Positions 1 through 30,162 are shown, counted from the stretch's first letter. The stretch is DNA of 64,000 nt from Scatophagus argus (GCF_020382885.2 NC_058501.1:11815501-11879500); one strand, 5' to 3'. Notes: generated from the sequence alone by a model not told the origin. Program-made: numbers and translations.

Positions 1-688
1 TCAGCAGGCTAACTGAAATGCACAAATAGTGTAATTGCTTTTTCTGTTGTGCCATAATCTGCCCTGCTAAGAAAAGTGATGGGGAGAGAAGTCTCCCCCT
101 CCCTTTTAAAGCAGCTTTACAGCTAGGTCAGGTCACCAGGAAATTAATCTTTTTTGTTAAGCTCAGGGTATCGCCAACATCCCAGCAGGTGACAGTCATG
201 GCCCCATAATCTCCACTGGCAGGGAAAGCAACTTCCAAGCAAATGTGTGTGTGAGTGAGTGTGTAAGTGTACATGGACAGTATATGCATGTTTGAAACAG
301 TTAAGTGGAAGGGAGTGGGTGATCTTGCAGTGACCATAATTATGTGTTTGAGTATAACTTTCAAATATGTGAAAGTGCAATGTGTGCTGAGGCAAGAGAG
401 AAAAGTCTAGTTTCTATCTGCACTGCAGATCATGTGAGAAAAATGTTTGTTTTTTTTAATATCTAAAAACAGACAGATATGCTTATCCACCCACTGTTGG
501 AGACGCTTGTGAAGCTTTCTCTTCATTTTATTTTTATTTGAACAAACAGTGTAAATAAGACCTGTGCAATTTGTGTTAAAATCTGTTACAGTGTGAGGGA
601 AAAAAAAAAAGACTCAAGAGGAAAAATAAATAACAGAGTGTGCATTTGGTGCCTCTACCGAGACAAAAGTGGTTGGAAAAACAGTTTA

Positions 689-17723
<17,035 letters not shown>

Positions 17724-17854
17724 GGCTCAATCAACCTAAAACAAGGACAGATGCAGTAAATTAGCAGGCAAGTGAACAGGCTGGTGCTGCTGTTGGTGAG
17801 TTAATGCAATACTGAGGTTTCTGATCTAGAGGTGGTTTACCTGCAGTCAAATAC

Positions 17855-18110
17855 TACTTTACAGTAGGCCTGGACGATGTGACTGGAATTAATATTATGA
17901 TATCAATATGTTTTTTTCAAAACTGAGTCTGGAAATTCAGGTAAGATCACATATAAAATGATCTAACTGATGTACCACCAACTTCAACAATAAATTTATC
18001 ATTCACATCTTCTACAAAGTCCAAATATGCTTCTAAATGTGAGGTTCTGTTGCTTTTCTATATGTCACTTTAAAGTGAATCTCTTTAAATTTTGGACTGC
18101 TGGTCCAAAA
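17855..18110. repeat. Degenerate repeat upstream of lars2
   Basis: Begins AGGCCTGGACGATGTGA ... ATATTATGATATCAATATG, a common fish repeat edge. It ends with CTCTTTAAATTTTGGACTGCTGGTCC, another common piece, before a poly-A run at 18107-18124. No coding content. Confidence 0.5.
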
Positions 18111-18344
18111 AAAAAAAAAAAAAAATCATTTGTCATCATGTAAATAATCAGTTGCAGCATTAAAGCAATGAGTTGTGCTCCACTGCGTTACACGTGTAAC
18201 ACAAAAACTGCTCAGCTTTCTCTGGGAATCATTTATTTGAACAATTAACCGGTCCATATGTTCATACTGAGTTGAACTGAAAGTAGAAAAAAAAACAGAA
18301 TTATCTGGACTGCTGTGATTCAACTTTATGAGTCTCAAGTTTCC

Positions 18345-18515
18345 ATTCAGGATCCCCGGGCGCTTGATGCTGCCCACTGCTCCTGTGTGTGTTTCACTGC
18401 ATGTAATTTGCCGGGTGTTGCATGTGTGTGTTCAACTAAGGATGGGTCAAATGCAGAAGACGAATTCTGTGTGTATGTAAAAATATATATACTGTCGATA
18501 AAGCTGATTCTTAAA
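18345..18515 (+). repeat. SINE-like tail fragment upstream of lars2
   Basis: GATGCTGCCCACTGCTCCTGTGTGTG, TTTCACTGCATGTAATTTGC, and GATGGGTCAAATGCAGAAGACGAATTCTGTGTG match a widespread fish repeat tail, usually GGATGGGTTAAATGCAGAG. It ends in GATAAAGCTGATTCTTAAA. Confidence 0.65.
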
Positions 18516-18684
18516 ATACATTTTGTATCCATGTCTCAAGTCACAGCACCTTATCCACAGAAACCCAAATGAAAACTCATAGTGCCTCTGTAATCAGTGC
18601 CCTCACGTTCTAAAAATGCAACAAGGCCTTTAGGACTTCAGCACGAACAGTCGACACATGAACAGCACATGTGAGTCCACTCAC

Positions 18685-18790
18685 TGAAGACAAAGTGACT
18701 GATGGCTTGGCTCTGCAGCTCCCCACGTGATCTTCTCTCAGCACTGCTGTTTCACACTCCGTGTTCTTCGCAACACGTCACTCACACAAC
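18685..18790 (-). promoter_or_regulatory. Candidate 5' noncoding exon / promoter end of lars2
   Basis: On the minus strand a good donor (CTTCA then GTGAGTGG) lies at 18684/18685. An acceptor (TTTTAG) sits just upstream of the lars2 ATG at 17736-17737. Together they would remove a 0.95 kb intron in the 5' UTR. The transcription start is not visible. An alternative promoter candidate is at 21.56 kb. Confidence 0.3.
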
Positions 18791-21563
18791 AGCGTGATTT
18801 TGTGAAATATGAGTTTTATTCAGCGAGATGTGATTAAGCGCTGCCTCACTGTCAGGCACTGGACAGGCTGTTCTTATTAAACCGCCTGCCTGCTCAGATG
18901 TGAGAACAACATTTTGAAAATCAACAGATTTGTAATTATTCAGCAATTTTCTACATCAAATCTGCCTGGCAGTTTTACACATTTTTCCTTTGCATTGCAG
19001 GATGTTAGTGTCTCTACCAGCCTGAGGATAGCAGCATCATCATCATCACCTGACTGTGTGCCTCAAGTTTCATAATTCCTCACAGGCAGAAAGAACAAAA
19101 TGCTGCATTATGCAAAAAAGAGCATTATTCAGTAGATACAAATATTATTAAGTCCCACAAGTCCTACTATTTATTTATTGTGGGCTACGTCAAAAAACTA
19201 CTACTTCTTCTCTCTTTTGCATGAAAGCAGCAGTTAGGCGTGACTTCGTCATGGTTCAGTGTGGGTCAGACAGTCGACTGCCTGTTAGAAAAAAAACAAT
19301 TTGACCTAAATTTGTCTTCTACGCAACACAGAGACAGACATGCACACGTATATAAACACAGTTTCCAAGGTAACCTAAGATATCTGTACAGTTTCTGCCT
19401 CCTTTGCAGCGGAGGACAACCGCTGCTAACCTGACCCATCAAGAGAACATTATCAAGGCAGTGGCACATGTGGATCTCAGACAGCAAGACCTTTAAAGCT
19501 GCTGAGTGGAAGTGATAATCTGCACACTCCGACACACCGAGCTGAGATGAAGATGCAAATGAGGGAACTAAAAATGATGATGAATGATGGTTTATCCAGA
19601 GCTGTGGGAAACCTGTCAAAAGGTTATTCTATATTCTGTGAATTTATGAAAATGCAAGATTACTGAAAACAAAGAGTTCAGCAGGGTGGTGGGGAAATAA
19701 CTGCAGACTATTGGGAGAAAGACCTGCAGGGTTATTTCTAATTAAATTGGTAAAAGAGAGACATTAAATCATTTTCATTTTATTTTAGCAACTAAATAGC
19801 ACATTTTTTTTAATCTAAGACTTTAAGAAAACAAGAGTTTTTGAATGAAAACGTCACTCATACATGAGAAAGTTCAAGTCTCCACATCCTTTAAGGACAG
19901 AAGGACAGAACTTATGGGGATAATACTGAGCTTTTTCCACCAAATTAGTGTAAAAACCAGTAAAAAAAAATGCTCCCACCTTTCTGCCACCCACATGCTC
20001 GTGGGAATGTGTTTTTCACTTAATTCTCTCAAGCATAACATAAGCATTGCAGCGGCCAACACTCCTACCTCAGGCTGAGGCTGGAAGAGTTGAGCACTCA
20101 AGGTTGTGGGTATTTCTGAAGGTGCAAGTGAGTGGGCTGAGGCGAGAGACTGAGAAAAATGTTTCTATGGTGACTGGGCTCATCCACTCGCGTGTCTCCA
20201 GTAGAGATTGACTGAAAACTTCTGCAAACGGCAAGCTGGCTCTGCCATGTGAGCAGCTACAGCAGAGGAAGGCTAACGTGTCATCTGAAGATACAAAGTG
20301 ATTTTCCATCGAACTTCAAAACTTTTCAGTATCAACCAAAATGTGTTCAAATTTTGTAATTTGTAATTTGCAGCTGGAACTGATGTCTAATCAAATTCTT
20401 GGTGCTGTTAAACAAAATTTTTAAACTTTGCTAACTTTAGACTGCCTTTTATTTCAGGCAAATATCTTGAATGGCTGCTTTTATTTAGATACAATTAAAC
20501 GCATTTGAAAAAGTTTTGGAAAGTTGTTTTCCAAAATGCTGTTAAATAGAGAAGTGGATTTGTAGAAAATCTTTAAGAAAGTATGAAAAAACTCAGGCAT
20601 CATAGCTGTGCCTGGAGCAAACACATTCAAACGCTACCCAGAACCCAGCATGCTCACATCCAGCTACAAAACATCAGATTAAACACTGTCTGTGTTTTTG
20701 GTTAGTGGAATATTATAAAAGAGCTTAAAAGGTGCTCTTTCTGGTCCTAAAAGTTAAATTAGTTTTTAGACCATTCTAGCTCAGTGAGGTGAAATCAGTC
20801 CATCACACTACAAATAACTCAAAAAGTAACAGAGCTGGTCCCCACCACAATGTCAATATTGACATAATACCTGAAAAATATTGATATATTTGGTTCTCCC
20901 ATAACAGCCCAGCTCCTGTACAACTAGTAATGGTTCCTAAGTTGTGGTAATTGTTTACTGTAAATTTACTTCTCAATTATGACAATGCTATAAATTCGTT
21001 TGCATAATTCTTTGGAGAAATCTGATAACAGGTCAACTTTGTTTGAGATGTCCAGCATTTAAGGCTGATTCATATCTCATCGGTCAAACGCAGTGAAGAA
21101 AATACGCAATTATCAATTAGCAACACAAATTGAGCTTCTCAACACTTGACTCTGCATATCACAACAAGCTTTCTTCACATACAGTAACAATGTTATTAAA
21201 ATATCCTTTAAGCTAGCATAACTCGCTTTCCTTTGATTGGCGTAATAACCTGGTGTCGACACAAACAAACGTCTATCCAAAGCTCTGTTGTACGTGTTCA
21301 TGTCTTGTATAGCTTGTTTAAGTCTGTGATTTCATGTTTCCTGCTTGGCTGTTCAGGCTGTCTGCTGGACGATGAAACAAGAGGAGGTCAACTTTAGAAA
21401 AGCTTTCAGTTTTAAAGCACTTACTGTTTTATTTCCAGGTCCTTTGTTTCAGCGTTATAGTTGTATTGACACGAATCCCATTATTCAGGTTACAAACGTC
21501 GTATCCAGCAGTAAAATACGCTGTAAATGACCTGGTTCTCTGGCTCACGACTTCACCATAGGC

Positions 21564-21574
21564 GCCGCCATCTT
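21564..21574 (-). promoter_or_regulatory. YY1-type core promoter motif AAGATGGCGGC
   Basis: The minus strand reads CAAGATGGCGGCGCC, matching the YY1 motif found near starts of vertebrate housekeeping genes. It points toward lars2, 3.8 kb away. The ATG inside it opens a nine-codon ORF (with stop). No CpG-rich island surrounds it. Confidence 0.35.
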
Positions 21575-22450
21575 GAATTTCAATGAACTTTATCAACACG
21601 GTGTACGTAGACAAAGACAAACCCGTGCCCGTGACATCTCTGATTGTTACTTTGACAAACCTGTAATTTCGTCTTCTTAGTATTGTCTTTGCACTAATAA
21701 TCAAATTATTTTATTATTACAGTTAAATTAGTGTCTCAAGATACAGAAAGGTTTCCGACTGCTGACACAAACCAAATATGTAAATTTGGAATAATGTTAT
21801 TCAGCCTGTTTTATTTGTAAGAACTTCATAAAAAGTATAATTATTTAAACTCTTATGTTTATTAATGGAAAATTAATTATTACCAGATCAGTTCAGATCG
21901 CTTTAATATTTGGGTTGCCAGGTTGTGAAAAATGTCCCTTAATGGTGTCTTTTCTGTTGGGTAATGTGATTAAAAATGTTTGTAATGCATTAAGGACTTA
22001 TGTGTCATTTACTTTTCAATAATAAGCCAAGTCTGCATCTACAAATGATAATAATAAGTGGCAAACAGATTTACATCCAGATGCTCTTCAGCTCTTGTTC
22101 AGTTGGGTCACTGCAGTTTTCAGTCTTAATCCCTTGATTTATCTTGATAACAGATGAAGTCAGATTACAGAGAAAATAGATTAAACTGCCTAACTGTAAC
22201 TTACGTGTTTAAACCTCTTGTTTGTCCTATCTTCTGGAATCAGATGTATATTATTTATTTTTGTATTAATCAGAGAATATTAACTGAAATCAAAGACCCA
22301 TTTAAGTACTTGTAAAACAATTCTGTGACACAAATTTAATGCCAGCAGTACTACACATATCCCAAAGTATCCTGAGTGAAGGTGCTAAATTTCTTTGATG
22401 GCAACTTTCAGCATAAAGTGACTGCTGACAGAGGGAGCACCTTCACTTAC

Positions 22451-22523
22451 TCTCATCTTCATCGCAGAGCTCAGAAGCCCTGAGGAGTAAGATCAGGAGG
22501 AGGAGGAGGAGGCAACGTCTCAT
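22451..22523 (-). CDS. Possible signal-peptide exon of an unrecognised gene
   Basis: A minus-strand ATG at 22521-22523 opens MRRCLLLLLLILLLRASELC and a short acidic stretch. It is followed in phase 1 by an ideal donor GTAAGT at 22445-22450. This is the shape of a first coding exon of a secreted protein. I could not identify a following exon in 17.8-22.4 kb, and the leucine run comes from a simple GGA/CTC repeat, so chance is a real alternative. No human gene lies between LARS2 and TMEM158. Confidence 0.2.
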
Positions 22524-23260
22524 CAGAGCTTCTTCCCTATCAGCTCTCCCTGTGGCTCTCACCTTTGATCTGACATGCAGGAAGAAGCAGTGAAGGACAG
22601 AACAAGTCAGAATCGGCAAAGGAAGAGAAGGAGGAGGGTGGGATATCATTAGCAGGAGACAGAGATCCTCAGCCTGGCATCAGAGAGCTCAACCTGCAGC
22701 TCTGCTCTGGCCTGCTGTATCATATGCCAGACTTATGGGTGCCTCTGCTCAGCGCACAAAAGGATGTGGCTGAAGAGGAGGAATGAGAGAGGGAAACAGG
22801 TTTCTGACACAGTTGAGAAACTGACTCTCCATGCGCAGCCAAAGATCCCTCTGCAGATACAGATACACTCCCTGATGAATGAACCTACAGCATTACAGTA
22901 TTTCATGTGCTTCTCAATAGTCTTTCATTATTTGGTCAAAATTGAAATTCCAGCTGAAATCCTGAAAAACAGACAAAATCAAAAACATGCTCCTCCAGCT
23001 CAATGCTTAATAACTACTCTGTTTTGCAAAGCAAAGAAAATGAACGTGTAAAAGTGAACTAAGGGCAAAAGAAGGTTAGCTTGACAGTCGCTTTTTCTAG
23101 TCAGGCTTCAGTGAAACGCTTTCATGTTTACTCAGTATAACTGTTTGAAGTAGAGCAGATAAAAAGCAGTGAAAACACTGGGAGTATGGTATATCAGATT
23201 TAAACTTTATAACTTACATAGAATGTTTCATGATGACCATCAAAATCCAGTCAGTTTGTG

Positions 23261-23305
<45 letters not shown>

Positions 23306-23310
23306 TTATA
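23261..23310. repeat. (TA)n microsatellite
   Basis: About 20 TA units, then imperfect continuation, in the lars2-tmem158 spacer. Confidence 0.95.
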
Positions 23311-25027
23311 TTTAAGTTAAGTGAATGTACATTTGTTTCGATAAGATGAAATATTTATTACATCACAGGGAACAATCAAAGTGAAAGATTTGGGGGAGAA
23401 AATCATCTGTAGGTATTGGTTCAATACTTTTTGCACATCCCTCTCTCTCCCTGCACTTCCTGTCTGCTGACATGAAGGCAGACAAATCACAATAATAAAA
23501 TGAATTAAAAAAGAATAAAATAATACATAAAAATCATATCCTTATTGGAGCATATCATCTGCTTCCTACTGAACCTGCCTACTTAATCGTGTGTCCGGTC
23601 ATTCTTATTGAGAAGTTGGTACAAACACTTTTTAAGGGTTTGGAAGTCATAACATAACATGAAAGCAAAAGTTTTCTCCTCTTCAGAGGCTGTGAGGTCA
23701 GCTACAGGTCAACACTTTTTAAAAATAATGTTTCTTTAACAACGTGGCATATAAGGAAAAATGATGGGTATCATATAACAGGAGCAGATGGAGGCTGGAT
23801 GTCCCCAGGGAGCGCCTGAGTGAGCAAAGCCAGTTTATTGCTGGAAATCTGTGGAGAATCGCAGCACTGAAATAAAACATGGAATCAGTTCTGTGAAAGT
23901 CTCATCCTCTTTTAGCTGCCAGTTTTGCCCCAGTGTTCCACCACTTTATATTCTACTCTAACAGAAAAGAAAAAGAAAACACACCTTTATGGCATCATTG
24001 CCCAGTTTAAGGTCTTTTAATCATCTATTTTTGGTTGCATTAAAGTTGTGTATTTTTGCACTGCTACTTTGGCTTTGAGTCTCAGGTACGAGCAGCCACT
24101 GTTGTTTCTCAAACAAATCACTTTTGAAAGCAACCAATCATCCTCTTTTCCCACCCACATCTGCCTCCCCATTCCCAGCATGACAAACAACCCATGGTAA
24201 TCACCCTGCCTCTCTCTCCCTGTGTAGGACGATTGGATTTCACCAGCAGAGAACCACATGACAAACGACCACACGGAGCAGCCGGAACAGCAATGCGTTA
24301 GGTAGAAAGCAGATGAGGGGGGGGGTGCTGACTTGTCTTCACCTGTCCAAGGTGACCTTTTTGTGGATGGGTGTGTGATTCACAATCCACAAGTAAGACG
24401 CTGGTGCCAGGAAGAAGCAATCTCACACCATCTCAGCTGCCCGAGAGCAGCGAGAAGCCGGCGGATGGGTCTCCGTACGCCTCTGACTGTAGTTCAGAGA
24501 GCCTGATAAGTGTGATGTTATTTCCAAGGCCTATTTCACATTGACAGCACCATGTGTCCTTCACTTATCTGCTCTCATGGAAGACAAAGGCACAGAGGAG
24601 AGGATGAGGTTTGTTACAAGATCTGAAAGAATCTGTGGAAGAAGTGTCTGGCAGCATCGCTCTGATCTTTCCTCTTCTAATTTTCTTGCACCCTAATCGA
24701 CTTACATCCATCAGACAAGCTACTCTATAAAAAAAATTACGTTTCTCTTTATTTTGCCTGATATCAGAGTGGCTCCCTGGTAATGAATGTTACTAATTAG
24801 TGTATAACTCTTGAGTTGCGCAGATCCCTCTGTGGTCTCCTCAAACTGACTTTAAGCGAGGCTTGAGTAGCAGTCTTACTGAGATATCATTAATCTTATT
24901 ATTAAATTGGACTCTTGTTATTTGTATTTCCACATGTTCATTTTAATAGCTCTCATATTAACTTTACAGGAGTAAGCAGGATATAATAAATCACAAAACA
25001 AAATAATATACTATGACAGCAGGTAAC

Positions 25028-26005
25028 TAAGTACTTTTACTCAGGCACAGTGCAGTACCAAAGCATGTACTGATGTACTTGTACTGTACTGGAGTGTTTT
25101 CAGTTTGTGCTGTAATTTATATTCTACTTTTACTATTCTACAGCCAGCAGAGTTAAAACTGCTGTTTAATAATTTTTTTAAAATTTTTTTACTTTATACA
25201 ATTCAGGTTATGTCACAAGAATAGATCCACACAGTAACAATACTGCTTGGGAGTCCTGGGTACATGAATACATTAACAGTCCAGCTTAGTATTTATTTTT
25301 CAAAATAAATTTTCATTCAAAGCATGCAACATTTGATGCACTGCTAAGAATTACACTGGCCAGTAATATTTCAGTAGTTCCATTTTAAATTTAAATGTTA
25401 CGTGACTGTACATGCTGAGGAGACTGAGGTCCTTTGGAGTGCAGGGGCAGCTCCTCGGGTCCTTTGTCGTCTCTGCGTGGCATCGGCCCTATTCTGTGGT
25501 GTGGTCTGCTGGGGCAGTAGCATCTCTAATGCGGACAGGAAGAAACTTGAGGAAATCATCAGGAAGGCCAGTGCTGTCTTAGGGAGCCCCCTCGACCCAG
25601 TGCAGGTGGTGGGAGGGAGAAGGATGATAGCTGAGCTCTCCTCTCTGACGGAGAGCGACTCCCACCCCCCGCATGAGGCTCTGACTGCACTGCAGCTCCT
25701 TCAGTGGCAGGCTGCTTCACTTCAAGTGTGTGAAGGAGTGTTACAGCAGGTCCTTCCTCCCTGCTGCTGTGAAACAACCAGCAAAGCTCTTTTCTTATCT
25801 TATCTTGTTTTAATGCATTAGTGATGATAATCCAGTAATGTGAAGTAAAAAGAAAAAAAAAAGCATAATGACTTTTTTTTCCATTTTTTACCTTTTAATA
25901 CTAAGGCACATTATGCTGATAATATGTTGTATTTTTACTCAAGTATATTTTAATGCAATTACATAATTTTACAGTATGATATTGTGATTTTTACTTGAAG
26001 GGAAA
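25028..26005 (+). repeat. Teleost 'ACTTTTACTT' repeat interrupted by a LINE fragment
   Basis: 25028-25160 (AGTACTTTTACTCAGG, GTACTTGTACTG, TTCTACTTTTACT) and 25920-26005 (GTATTTTTACTCAAGTATATTTTAATGC, TTTTTACTTGAAG) are flanks of a common fish repeat. The LINE 3' fragment lies between them, suggesting insertion into it. Confidence 0.55.
25395..25810 (+). mobile_element. LINE (L2/CR1-like) 3' fragment with broken ORF end
   Basis: The plus strand decodes, across frame breaks, the C-terminal region of a fish LINE: LRSFGVQGQLLGSF, CGVVCWGSSISNADRKKLEE, RKASAVLGSPLDPVQVVGGRR, HEALTAL, then CVKECYSRSFLPAAVK. The 3' end has the short tandem tail CTTATCTTATCTTG. It is 5'-truncated and dead. The clade is inferred from general resemblance only. 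Confidence 0.8.
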
Positions 26006-29000
26006 AATACATTTTGCACTATCGTGTCTCTATAAAGTTTTACTCCCTGGAATGGATTCAGCCCCCAAAAACGCTTTCCCCTTCAGTGCAACTCAGGAGC
26101 ATCTTGAGCATCTTTAAAGATCCATGTACTCAAGACTTTCTGTTGATAACTCTTCTCAGACTCTTCTTTCAGAGCCATAGAAAACATGTTACAGTAGTCT
26201 AGTCCCCCTCCTGATGAGTAAACTGAACTGGGCTGTCTCTTCACCTACAATTCTGTGCCAGTAATACATGACTTCATTTGCACATGTTGATAAGCCCCTC
26301 TTCAAAACGATGCCTGAATATAATAGATACACCACAGTAATTTCTATACCCTGTGATCGCTCTGTGCTATGGTGCTGCAAGATTTCACAATTTGTCTCCA
26401 ACTGTTTGCAGGCCACTAGGTTTTCACACCTGAGCAGATACCAGGTTTCTTCAGAAGAGAAATGAGGCCATCTGTGCTGTAGCTGTGTGATAAACTGTGA
26501 CAGGGAGAGCAGCTGCCCTGTGGATTGTTTCTGATAGACAGGACCTCAACACAACCTCGTTATGAATATTTGTGCCTGTTCTGATCCCCTACAATATTCA
26601 CGGCGCTCAAGCTAAACATGACTACAATAACTATGATGATGTTATTATTAGTATTATTATAATCATCATTTAAATACATTTCCTCCCCATTGGTCCGCTG
26701 CTTCTAGAGGAAAATGGTGATGAGTCCTGGCAGTGATTGGTTTTAAGACTACTGGAGACAGACAGGGGATTCACCAAGCCAAAGAAGAGCTTGAACATTG
26801 TAGCGATGAGAATGCACCTACCAAATCCTCAGTTTCTAATTAAGCTGGTTGTCTGAGTGAGCCAGTGGGTTTGGACTAATGGCGTCTGATCCAGCACAGA
26901 GCTGCTGAAGGCCAGCCAGGAGCCACTAACAGGTCCTCCATTTGCTTTCCTGAATTAAGAACCGCATTTTGAGCAAATAAATCTTTCATGCATTCTCCTT
27001 TGGCACAAGAGACTTTTATCTTAGTCCCATTTGCATTTTTGTCACCAAAGCAATTTACATTTTATAGCATAATTAATGAACAAGAAAGTCATTTACATTT
27101 CCTTGCTCTCCACCACACTGTCTAGAGCATATCTGATGTGCAGGGACCAGCCTTTGGAAATGTGTGGGAGTATTTGTGAGCACCAGAGAGATGTCTAAGT
27201 GTACAGAAAGAGAACCAAACAACTACATGATTGTCATAAAGCAAAAACGCTGAATAGAATATAGTGTCATAATCAAATGGGGACGAGAGGGCTTTCAGGT
27301 GCAAATAAACGCCAAAGTGTCTTTCACTTCAGCTGGCCCTGACATCAAATACACAGAGGCAGGCTTCTAGAGCAGATTATACCATTTAAACAGCACAGAA
27401 GAAAACAATTCATACAAGTGGTGTTGATATTTCCTAGCCTGGAAAGATGAAAGAGAATAATTCATGACGATGTTGCCTCTGGTCAATGGCCCAGTTCTGT
27501 CAATAGCTTATTATCTTTTCTGATGCATTATGTAGACATTATTAGGAAGAGTATACTGGCAAAAGGCATGATTATTTTGCTCATTAAAAGCAGTATCAAC
27601 CTTTAAAATGTGGCAACCAGAAGCAAGATGCACCGACGGTTAAGTGATTGACAAGTGGGAATGATTTTCTATGAGGGATGGATAGCATCTCCTGAAGGGC
27701 AGACACAATAAGAACAACAGCTGGAAGCTCTTTTTTTTCTTTGTTTGTTTGTTTAAAATTGTACCACATTATAAGGTGCAAGTTTTATTTTGCACGTGGT
27801 GAGGTCAAAAGCTCATTTTTCTACAAATTTTGCAAACCTTGGCATAAACGAAAAGAAAAAGCAGTAAAAAGCGAAATTTAAGCCACAGTTTTGTAGATTA
27901 AAGTAGGAAAACAGGCTTGGAGATTTTATCTTCAGTAATAGTATTGAGCGTGGCTGAAGAAATGTGGGAACATTTTTGAAAAAAAAAAAAAAAAGAAACC
28001 ATGGCTCCGTCCAGCTCAACTCTGACTTATATAAATGTTATTTTTTAGGAAACAGGGCTGACTCTGAACTCTGGCTCACAGTGATCACAGCCTGAAACCC
28101 CTGTTGCCAGAATGGACCAGGTGTTCAACCACTAGTCCTAATATTTAAACTATTATTAGAACTCTACAAAATTGAGATTAACTGCAGCTGTGTCCCGAGC
28201 TGTAATTCTAATCAGATTTGCGGTGCATGATAAATATTGGATCCAGAACACAGGCAGGGGAGGGAAAGTGATTGTGTCCTGTTCAGCATCAGATACAGCA
28301 GGCAGGTGATACTCAGTGTGTACAAAAGCCCTACTGCATGTTTACTGAAGTGTCGGGTTGCACCAGAGTATACAATATGGCTGAGATACAAACACCAACA
28401 TGCAGAGAGCTCTCAGAGCAGAGAACAGATGAACAAACGAGCAAACGGATTACAGACCATTTATCTCTCAGCCTGTTTTAATTTATTCATATTTTACTAG
28501 TACAACGACGGGGTAATTTTACACAGAAGGTTACCCATGAATAGAAAACCACCTAATCCATGGGGCGATTTAATCCAGAAACATAACAGTAACACTGGGT
28601 CAAAACAGACAGTGCTACACTGAACCATCCACAGTGATTAATGAGTTTATCATATGAAAACGTCTCAGATGCGCTGAGGCTGATGAATTATTGGCTCTGA
28701 CATTTTATTTATTTATTTATTTTTTTTTTGCTGACCTACAGTACATCGCTATAGGTAACCATTGTAAACAGCACATGGAAGAGTTGATTTCATGGCTGAA
28801 TATGTTTTGTATAAAATATGTCCTTGCATTCTTGCACTACTCAGAACGCTGTGTGAAAGACTGTGACAGACGTGACAGCTTCAGGTTTCTGAGGTGGATG
28901 TTTTATTATCGGGAGAAATACTTTTACACATTGGCTTGTGGTAACTCACTGTACTCTTTTGTGTTTGCACTAGTAGGACAAACCCTGGTGGGAAAGGAGA

Positions 29001-29019
29001 CAATGGCATTACCTCATCA

Positions 29020-29105
29020 CGGCTGCCGAGGTGCTCTTGAGCAAAGCGCTTGAGGCCCTGCTGGTCCAGTGTAGCCGCTATCCTCAGTGGCCATCACTCA
29101 CGCTG
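29020..29105 (+). repeat. Degenerate teleost repeat (CTTGAGCAAGGCAC class)
   Basis: GGCTGCCGAGGTGCTCTTGAGCAAAGCGCTTGAGGCCC and CTGGTCCAGTGTAGCCGC match a common fish repeat whose consensus includes GAGGTGCCCTTGAGCAAGGCAC. Short copy in the lars2-tmem158 spacer. Confidence 0.6.
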
Positions 29106-29142
29106 AGCTCGGTGAATGTACTCTGGTTACATAAAGGTTCAA

Positions 29143-29178
29143 AAGTTAATCTACACTGCATGAGATGTAGATTAACTT
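29143..29178. repeat. Perfect 13-bp inverted repeat, 10-base loop
   Basis: AAGTTAATCTACA (29143-29155) and TGTAGATTAACTT (29166-29178) are exact reverse complements. AT-rich and in the spacer 1.4 kb upstream of tmem158. No known element recognised. Confidence 0.6.
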
Positions 29179-30128
29179 CGGATATTTTAGCTTAATCACC
29201 ACTGAGATCAAGTCACTGATGTAACCTTTGTCACCTGAAATCCTATTATATTTTAAAAAATGTTACTTTATAGCTCATGTCCGGGGCTCATATTCCACTG
29301 AGGAAACTGAGTTCATGTCCTGTAGCCTATTTTGCCTGTGACACTGGGAGTTTTAGAAACCTGGAGTTTTACAGGAAAGAAATCTTTAATTTGGTGATTT
29401 TAATATATTTTCATTTTAGCATATATAGCTGCCTTGGTTTAATAAACGGCCACGCTTCATACTGATGCTTTCATGAGAGTTTATTTTCTTAAACGCTGAC
29501 TCTGGAAAACGGTATAACTGTAGACAGTCACAAAAACACCGTGACAACGTTAGCGCCATAAACCTGATGAAGAGTCCATCTCGCCTTCTTAACGTCGTGA
29601 GTCCGTCACAGGTTACATCTCTGTTGGCGCTCTACCCATAATCCTCTGGCCATGACCCTTATGTGACCCGTATACAGCAACTCTTAAAGAGAAAAGGCAC
29701 AATTCTGAAATGCACAGCACTAACAACCAGCTTCCTAAAGCACAAACGAGGAATCATTTTCCACAACAAAACTAAAATCATGAACTCATCATACACTCCA
29801 ATGACCATACTGTTTCCCAAACAGTTACAGCATAGGCTATTTACAGTATTTAAACCAACAATATAAATACAGGGATAAGGGATTCACTCCTTCCCTACCA
29901 GAGGTCCTGACACCAGACCTTTCTATTATTATGGTACTTTACTTATAGAAAATACACTTTTTAATCATCATCATTATTATCATATATTAAAAATACGAAA
30001 AACGCAGGTGGCACCTTAGCTGTGTCTCCAAGCAGTGTGAGAGCCACCTATACGTCATGTTTTTGTTTGCCTCATTTTCAGCCTTCAAATCCACTGTGAC
30101 AGGCAGAGTAAGACTGGATTTTGTTTTG

Positions 30129-30162
30129 AAACCACTTAATTTCATTTCCTTTTACTGAGAAA
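30129..30162 (+). repeat. 34-bp direct repeat, copy 1 (5' of tmem158)
   Basis: AAACCACTTAATTTCATTTC... is 33/34 identical to a second copy at 32386-32419. The pair brackets tmem158. Confidence 0.75.

Noticed and set aside
21429-21704. 91-codon minus-strand frame near 21.5 kb
   Set aside because: No family resemblance and low-complexity composition; kept only the YY1-like motif within it as an observation.
28691-29053. 120-codon plus-strand frame near 28.9 kb
   Set aside because: Starts in a (TTTA)n/T-rich run and ends in a common fish repeat. No family resemblance.
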